Positions 34,712 through 39,927 of a DNA stretch of 39,927 nucleotides are shown in pieces. The notes under the pieces are model-generated. The model was given only the letters and a program-made list of their open reading frames with translations, ran no database searches and was not told the origin of the DNA. A program made the translations under genes and the position numbers. Numbering within the stretch: position 1 is the stretch's first letter; each line of letters starts with the position of its first letter. The stretch comes from Tubiluchus corallicola (lineage: Eukaryota > Priapulida > Priapulimorpha > Priapulimorphida > Tubiluchidae): assembly GCA_030141605.1 (NCBI GenBank), contig JAQGDQ010000853.1:47343-87269 (forward strand), in the 5' to 3' direction.

Positions 34712-34801
34712 GTACAACAGCTTAATTTTTCACAGTTGTCTCTCCGTGAGAAAGTTGCAGTTAAGAAAAGAGCCAGTTCAACACCCGATCTTCAAATGTA
34801 A
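34712..34801 (+). pseudogene. hAT transposase N-terminal remnant
   Basis: Reads VQQLNFSQL then SLREKVAVKKRASSTPDLQM and a stop; upstream codons in frame include stops. It fits the region just before the zinc-finger part of ZMYM/TTF-type hAT transposases. Short, so tentative. Confidence 0.5.
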
Positions 34802-34909
34802 CTACAGCATAAAACTACATGTTTGCTACGTTTTACACAGTATTAAAGCAATGGCTAAAATTTCCTAAAGCAGCAGCACCCCCAGCTACGAGCCGCCACT
34901 GCTTTCGGC

Positions 34910-35124
34910 ACATGTTGTGGCGACAGTTAGCCAGTTAAGTTGTGGATTCCACGAAGAGAAATGCATTCGAAGCTGACAAGCCGCTCTGGCACCGTTCATC
35001 TTATTGCCCATAGGGCTTCGATTGCGTAAAAAAAATCTTTGGGAATTGGCTGGCTTCTCATAAGGCCTATAAAGTAGGATTTATGCAGATATCGCCTGCC
35101 TGACCAAACCAAATTGGATCTAAT
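34910..35124. other. No gene recognised
   Basis: Short spacer between the hAT target duplication and an R1 copy. Confidence 0.5.
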
Positions 35125-35680
35125 CTTAATCTATAGCTCAAACAATCTGGCTTGTAGATATTGAAAGGGAACATACTATTTTCAAGAATGAGTAACGCGA
35201 AGGAATTATTACCACGGAAATGTAATTTCGCAGCTACGTCTTCTCTGTTACATGCATTCCTTTATTCGCTAGCTTATGGCGCCTGCATCTCGAAAACCCG
35301 TAATGCAAAAAGCGGGTGCTGTAACTTTCAGTTCAGAGGTGTTCAGTTGTGACGTTGTGCACATTTTCGTGTTCTTGCTCGTCAGCACAGCAGCAAATTT
35401 GAAATTGACTTAACATTGTACATCACACTGAATGTTGTACAGTAGCACTGTACTTCAATTTTCTCTTTCACAAACACGTGCCACCCTCTCGTGGAATATT
35501 TTTGCTGTTGAAAATTGTGTTAGTTTGTGATGTCATCAGTAGTTGGGCTCGTTCGCCGTTAATTAAGTTTTTGATCTAATATTTAATTATCACAAGCACT
35601 TTGGAAGTATTAATTGTGTTAAATACGTATTCATTTGGGAGTATTCAAAATTTGGTAGGATATGAAAAATACTGTTTCAG
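35125..35680 (+). repeat. Dispersed repeat family R1, copy near the intron 3' half
   Basis: Runs from tatagctcaaacaatctggc through gaattattaccacggaaatg, cacaaacacgtgccaccctc and gtgatgtcatcagtagttgg to tttggtaggatatg. Confidence 0.82.
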
Positions 35681-35824
35681 TTTAAAGTAACACTTTACAG
35701 AAATTGCCTGCCTGACTGACTGTATATACCGTAAACTGGTATCAATGAAACCGAATTGTTGTTTGTTTTGCCAGAATCCAAAATGCTGTAACACGAAAGA
35801 GCCAAAACTTCTAGGAATCACCAT

Positions 35825-36060
35825 GTTTATGAAGCCACGATCGTTTTGGCTATTGAAGCCATTTTCAAACTATAAATGAAGCCAAAAAAGAAGAATAAAT
35901 TATACATGAATGCTACAAAGGCACAAACTGAAACTGGAAAGCAACAGATTAGAATTTAACTTATCAAAATAAACCAAGTTGTAGTGGAAGAGTGAAGAAT
36001 TGGCTTCATTTATAGTTTGACAATGGCTTCAATAGCCAAAACGATCGTCGCTTAATAAAC
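35825..36060. mobile_element. Foldback (long inverted repeat) element
   Basis: The arm 35825-35886 (cgatcgttttggctattgaa, gccattttcaaactataaat, gaagccaa) is repeated inverted at 36000-36060 with few mismatches, around about 113 bp of AT-rich loop. Short aggaatc copies lie just outside (about 35815 and 36062), a possible 7-bp target duplication. It resembles a MITE or foldback transposon; the superfamily is unknown. Confidence 0.75.
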
Positions 36061-36211
36061 CCAGGAATCTCACCCCTTACAGAAATCATCTCACCCAGTA
36101 GAGAAATATACAAAATTTAACACGTGGGAAGCAAAAAAGAACAGCATATAGTGAACAATTAGTCCATGTCTACATAATGAAAAATCGTAGCAGTAAGCGT
36201 TGTAACAATAA

Positions 36212-36550
36212 TGTCACGCAGGCACCTGTGTCGGGTCAGGTGTAGGGCCCTCTACACGCCCTGCGTCCACGTCAGCAGCGACTCACCCCCTTTTTTGTAG
36301 GTCCAGACGTCCTGTTTGGGCCTACACGTGGTGTGAGAAGCCAGCTGACCTGGAATGCCAGTATAAAGCTTGTAGAGGTCACTACAACCTTGATTTCTGA
36401 CACAGGTGCTCCTCGGGTGTAGTGCTGTTACTGAGTTAGTTAGTTATTTTTTGTGCACGTGTATTTTGGTTCCTTATTTTTATTAGTGCTGATAATAAAC
36501 TCCATACAGTGTAGTTTTTGTGCATTTTATTTTATGAGAGTTAGATGACA
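36212..36550 (+). mobile_element. Probable solo LTR of a retrotransposon
   Basis: About 340 bp with LTR layout: begins TGTCACGCAGG and ends GATGACA (terminal TGTCA/TGACA inverted repeat), with TATAAAG at 36362-36368 and AATAAA at 36494-36499. The left half is GC-rich relative to the surroundings. I could not find a target-site duplication, and the exact ends could shift (TGTAACA at 36201 and TATAACA at 36560 are alternatives). Confidence 0.5.
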
Positions 36551-36560
36551 TGCTATAACA

Positions 36561-37130
36561 GGTATAACGTACTAGTTTACAGACATTAATTTAGTTAATT
36601 AACATTAACATTTGTAATTAAGTATCGGTTACACAGCGATTATAAAATGGAACTTCATGATGCGCAATATCAAGACCGCCATGCCATCTTGGAGTTCGAC
36701 CACAATTTTTTCACAATTTTAAACAAGTGGGAATTACAATTAGTGCTGGATTTAATCTCTGTGTCACATTCACGTGCTGTCGTGCTGTTGGTTTATGTAG
36801 AAATTGTTCAAAATCTCAAGATAACAGAGGCCTTGTACATTATGAAGCCCTGCAAAATTCTTAGCAGGCAACTGTGATTGGTGGTACCTTATTGCGTTCT
36901 ATCCGTTTCTGTGTTTTGAAATTTATTTTGACTGTATTCCTCAGGATCTGTAGCGGTCCTGGTGGATTTAGTCTCTGAGTCATATTCACATTGACATGCT
37001 GTATCTCATTTTGTAGTTCTTATTGTTGTAAATTGTGCAAAATGTCATAACGGAAGTGGTGCTGACAAGCCACTGCTTTAATTATTGTTTTCTATTTTTC
37101 GTCAGTTTGTTATGCACTCCATCCTTCACG
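36561..37130. other. No gene; diverged tandem duplication
   Basis: 36743-36830 and 36961-37056 are two diverged copies of a roughly 90-bp stretch (ggatttaatctctgtgtcac versus ggatttagtctctgagtcat). An open frame at 36647-36877 shows no family resemblance. Confidence 0.5.
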
Positions 37131-37136
37131 AAAATG

Positions 37137-37188
37137 CAGTCCAGTCCACTCCAGTCCAGTCCAGTCCAGTCCAGACCAGACCAGTCCA
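37137..37188. repeat. (CCAGT)n short repeat
   Basis: About ten pentanucleotide repeats, with ccaga variants at the end. Confidence 0.9.
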
Positions 37189-37499
37189 ATAGTTTCATAT
37201 GTGAACAAATATTGTTTTTATCAACATTGTTGACACCATTCATATATTGTCACATTACATATAAAATTTGTTGTAAAAATGTAACTCTTGGACGCAGCTG
37301 TCTTCGTACTGACATTGATAATTAGGGGAGAGTGGGGCAAGTTTTACAATGTCTATATAACGTCAGCATTAATCAATTAAGCCAATCAATTAATGTTACA
37401 GTAAATCGATGTACCTTGCTGTTGGTAGTCTGTGTTTAACCACTTAACCTTTGCTTATGTAAGAATAGATGTGTGGCAGTCCATCTCACATGGTAACTG

Positions 37500-37915
37500 T
37501 AGCTCACTCAGTACGGTAACCTGTCTCACACATACGTCTCGTCTCACTCAGTACGGTAACCTGTCTCACACATATGTCCCTTCTCACACATACGTCCCGT
37601 CTCACACATACGTCCCGTCTCACACATACGTCCCGTCTCACACACACATCCCGTCTCACACATACGTCCCGTCTCACACATACGTCCCGTCTCACACATA
37701 CGTCCCGTCTCACACACACATCCCGTCTCACACACACGTCCCGTCTCACACACACGTCCCGTCTCACACACACGTCCCGTCTCACACATACATCCCGTCT
37801 CACACACACGTCCCGTCTCACAACTACATCCCGTCTCACACATACGTCCCGTCTCACACACACGTCACGTCTCACAACTACATCCCGTCTCACACATACG
37901 TCCCGTCTCACAGAC
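37500..37915. repeat. 18-bp minisatellite just upstream of Shaw exon 2, about 22 copies
   Basis: The unit is cccgtctcacacatacgt with variants acacacgt, acacacat and aactacat. It lies about 130 bp before the exon 2 acceptor. Eighteen is a multiple of 3, so four frames stay open (for example SHTYVP and VCVRRD); not coding. Confidence 0.95.
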
Positions 37916-38012
37916 ACTTCCAATGTATAATTTGTGCTGCGAAATTAACTCGCTAAATTAACCTGTTAAATTTTCTGCTAATCAATATCATTTCTATCAG
38001 CTGTTCTTATAA

Positions 38013-38045
38013 ATGAAGTATTGCTGTTTTCCTCCTCTATTTCAG
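38013..38045 (+). promoter_or_regulatory. 3' splice acceptor of Shaw exon 2
   Basis: The tract gctgttttcctcctctatttcag ends at 38045 and is followed by GTGGTGGCG, which joins in phase with AAG of exon 1. A possible branch-point sequence (tgctaat) lies around 37977. Confidence 0.88.
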
Positions 38046-38972
38046 GTGGTGGCGGGGATGTCAGTCCTCTTCATTGTCATCTCAATACTCAGCTTTTGTT
38101 TGAAAACTCACCAAGACATGCGCGTTCCGGACATCAAGAACGTTACCGTGAAAATAAACGAGACGTTCCTAGTGTGGACGTTGGACAAACAGAACACGGA
38201 AGCGCATCCTGCGTTCTTCTACGTGGAGGCTTGCTGCAACGCCTGGTTTACGTTCGAGATCATCATCCGTTTCATCGTCAGCCCCAGCAAGTTTGACTTC
38301 ATCCGCGCGCCCGTCAACATCATCGACTTCATCGCCACTCTGTCGTTCTACATCGATTTCATGTTGAACAAGTTGGACATTGGCGAAAATGCGGACATTT
38401 TAGAATTCTTCAGTATAATACGTATACTTCGGTTATTCAAACTGACCAGGCATTCGCCAGGATTGAAGATTCTTATACATACGTTCAAAGCTAGTGCAAA
38501 AGAGCTTACTTTACTCGTCTTCTTTCTAGTCTTAGGTATTGTGATATTTGCCAGTTTGGTTTATTACGCTGAGAGAATACAAGACAATCCGTACAACGAC
38601 TTTACTAGCATCCCGGTGGGTTTGTGGTGGGCTATTGTTACCATGACAACGGTAGGATACGGTGACATGTCGCCAAAGACCTATGTTGGCATGTTTGTGG
38701 GTGCCCTATGTGCTCTGGCTGGTGTACTCACGATAGCCTTACCAGTGCCTGTTATCGTGAGCAACTTCGCGATGGTGTACTCACATTCTCAAGCCAGAGC
38801 CCGATTGCCCAAAAAGAGGCGACGCGTGCTTCCAGTAGAACAGCCCCGGGCGGGCATGGGACCAGTTATAAAGACAGGACCCGGCACCCCGGGCTTTGCT
38901 ACTATGGGAAAGTTTTTTATGCCTTCCACGTGGCTTTCTTTGACGTCCAGACACCCTGCGTTCTGTTTATAA
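38046..38972 (+). CDS. Shaw: Shaw (Kv3-type) K+ channel, coding exon 2: S1-S6, pore and C-terminus
   Basis: Follows a pyrimidine-rich acceptor (ctcctctatttcag) and continues residues 170-477 in phase 0. S1 is about 171-189, S2 221-246 and S3 259-277. S4 is 286-305 with R295, R298, K301 and R304, the sparse charge set of Shaw. S5 is about 321-344, the selectivity filter TVGYGD is 371-376, and S6 with the PVPVIV hinge is about 382-413. Two N-glycosylation sequons (N201, N207) lie in the S1-S2 loop. The basic [15 protein letters not shown] tail is family-conserved up to about nucleotide 38849. Residues 456-477 ([10 protein letters not shown] onwards) look unlike Shaw and lie in a sequence repeated inverted at about 39811-39847. 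I see no good splice donor before the stop at 38970, so this may be the terminal exon. The total of 477 residues is close to the size of fly Shaw. Confidence 0.95.
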   Translation: MVAGMSVLFIVISILSFCLKTHQDMRVPDIKNVTVKINETFLVWTLDKQNTEAHPAFFYVEACCNAWFTFEIIIRFIVSPSKFDFIRAPVNIIDFIATLSFYIDFMLNKLDIGENADILEFFSIIRILRLFKLTRHSPGLKILIHTFKASAKELTLLVFFLVLGIVIFASLVYYAERIQDNPYNDFTSIPVGLWWAIVTMTTVGYGDMSPKTYVGMFVGALCALAGVLTIALPVPVIVSNFAMVYSHSQARARLPKKRRRVLPVEQPRAGMGPVIKTGPGTPGFATMGKFFMPSTWLSLTSRHPAFCL

Positions 38973-39848
38973 TCTATAGATGTTTCGACCTAGATTCACT
39001 GTCTCAGACTTTCTAGATCATACACAAAGTAAATCTAATTTGGATTTCCCCAAATTCTGTCGTTCGTTTAAATCTTTCAACATAAATATGTTTGATTTAT
39101 TTTGCTGTTTGTAGCTATTTAGGTAGAATAACAGTTTATTCTTAAAATGCATGTTTTTTCTATGACTTTTTTCTATGTATTCGCACTTTGCTGCAGTTTT
39201 TAGATTTTATTGAAATGTAGAAGAGGTCCCGACGCTGCTTCGCTTAATTGAATAACATAATAACACAAAGATAATTGTAAAGCTTTTCCGAGTTATTCTG
39301 CAAAAGGTTTTTAATATCCCTGGAGAGTTTCCGCTTTTAGGGATTATCGGGCGTTTGTTTGTGTTACAAATGAACGTCAGCCTTACCGTCTTTTGTCGGA
39401 ATATGAAGCAAAAATTTTCTTTCGCATTTGCAGGTCCATGTCATGTTTGTCCCAAAACTTCACTGTTGGCTTATATGGTGATATCCGTCTTTGCGGGGAG
39501 TTGTATTTCTGGCGTTATCGCCATATGCTGTTGTCGCCATTATGCTGTGACCTTGACCTTTGGTCTTCCTGGTCTTTAATTTCCGTATTTATGATAGGAG
39601 GACCACGCCAGATTTGGTGATATTAGCGTCAGACATTTCCAAGATTAAAACTTGGAAACAGTCATACAGCAGGCAAACAATCATATAAGCAAGCAAACTC
39701 TCAAATGAGGGAACGAGCAGTCGAACGAGCAAACGAACATGCAAACAAATAATTAAATGAGCTAGCAGACAACGAAATAAAGAAACTGACAAACAAACAT
39801 GTACACAGATGGAAGCAACGTGGAAGGCATAAAAAACTTTTCCTATAA
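38902..39848. mobile_element. Candidate transposon bounded by roughly 34-bp inverted repeats, overlapping the Shaw 3' end
   Basis: TATGGGAAAGTTTTTTATGC then CTTCCACGTGGCTTTC (from 38903) recurs as the reverse complement at about 39811-39847 with one indel and a few changes. A TA dinucleotide sits at both outer edges, as in Tc1/mariner targets. The interior holds no transposase. The left arm encodes the last 22 residues of the predicted Shaw frame. Confidence 0.5.
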
Positions 39849-39900
39849 AAACATTCATGGTGTTATAGCAAAACGCTTGTATCCAAAGACTCGGGAACAT
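38973..39900. other. Shaw 3' flank; no further gene recognised
   Basis: No canonical AATAAA occurs within several hundred bases after the stop; the first I see is at 39776-39781. The stretch 39650-39800 is a loose caaacgagc-type simple repeat. Short open frames around 39355-39620 have no family resemblance. Confidence 0.45.
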
Positions 39901-39927
39901 GTGTTGAAACACTGGTAAAGCTATAGA

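Larger units (their letters stand above)
33758..34901 (+). mobile_element. Non-autonomous hAT-type DNA transposon with 8-bp target duplication
   Basis: The element starts CAGTGGCGGCTCG (33758-33770) and ends CGAGCCGCCACTG (34889-34901), a perfect 13-bp terminal inverted repeat. It is flanked by the perfect 8-bp direct repeat ctttcggc (33750-33757 and 34902-34909). Eight-bp duplications and CAGNGG-type ends are hAT hallmarks. Near the right end, 34712-34801 encodes a 29-codon scrap with LSLREKVAVKKRASSTPDL, resembling the start of hAT/ZMYM-like transposases (the leucine-rich EK...TPDL region); stops surround it. The left two thirds is a minisatellite that includes the terminal sequence itself. 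There is no intact transposase, so movement would need a source in trans. Confidence 0.9.

Noticed and set aside
39355-39620. Two overlapping 74-75 codon frames downstream of Shaw
   Set aside because: No family resemblance, no splice context, and inside the candidate inverted-repeat element.

Overview
This is AT-rich, repeat-dense animal nuclear DNA. The only convincing gene is the voltage-gated potassium channel Shaw (Kv3 / KCNC family) on the + strand. It has two coding exons in the window: a T1 exon (23843-24349) and a membrane-domain exon (38046-38972), separated by a phase-0 intron of about 13.7 kb. Spliced, they encode a 477-residue channel that looks complete from start to stop. The protein resembles protostome Shaw. 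A 5S rRNA-derived sequence at 22085-22188 is of the metazoan type seen in molluscs, annelids and echinoderms. My best guess is a protostome invertebrate, possibly a lophotrochozoan; the species cannot be named from this window.

Layout. 1-23.8 kb lies upstream of the Shaw T1 exon (5' intron or intergenic). It holds a decayed non-LTR retrotransposon whose reverse-transcriptase motif has become a tandem repeat (2.4-4.06 kb), a 45-bp array (4.2-5.9 kb), a 91-bp array (8.3-10.5 kb), a 29-bp array (12.5-12.8 kb), a 51-bp array of about 61 copies (13.75-16.85 kb) with a smaller sister array (19.4-19.9 kb), two copies of a 47-bp-repeat segment (18.0 and 23.3 kb), and a 5S-headed SINE-like insertion with a perfect 12-bp target duplication (21.66-22.19 kb). 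Several copies of an unnamed dispersed repeat of up to about 650 bp are scattered through the window on both strands.

The Shaw intron (24.35-38.05 kb) contains 35-bp and 42-bp arrays, a broken C-type lectin domain on the minus strand (27.58-27.82 kb), an inverted copy of the retrotransposon fragment (28.75-29.33 kb), an 80-bp array of about 48 copies (29.5-33.34 kb), a hAT-type element with a perfect 8-bp target duplication whose terminal sequence has been tandemly amplified inside it (33.76-34.90 kb), a foldback element (35.8-36.06 kb), a probable solo LTR (36.2-36.55 kb) and an 18-bp array just before the second Shaw exon.

The most interesting local signal is around the Shaw T1 exon. Its splice donor is duplicated in tandem 29 bp apart, and a sequence containing its splice acceptor is present twice on either side of a minisatellite insertion. 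The last 22 codons of the channel lie in a sequence that recurs inverted about 0.9 kb downstream, which suggests that a transposon end supplied the C-terminus. By rough count, tandem arrays of at least a dozen unrelated unit types occupy about 40 percent of the window.
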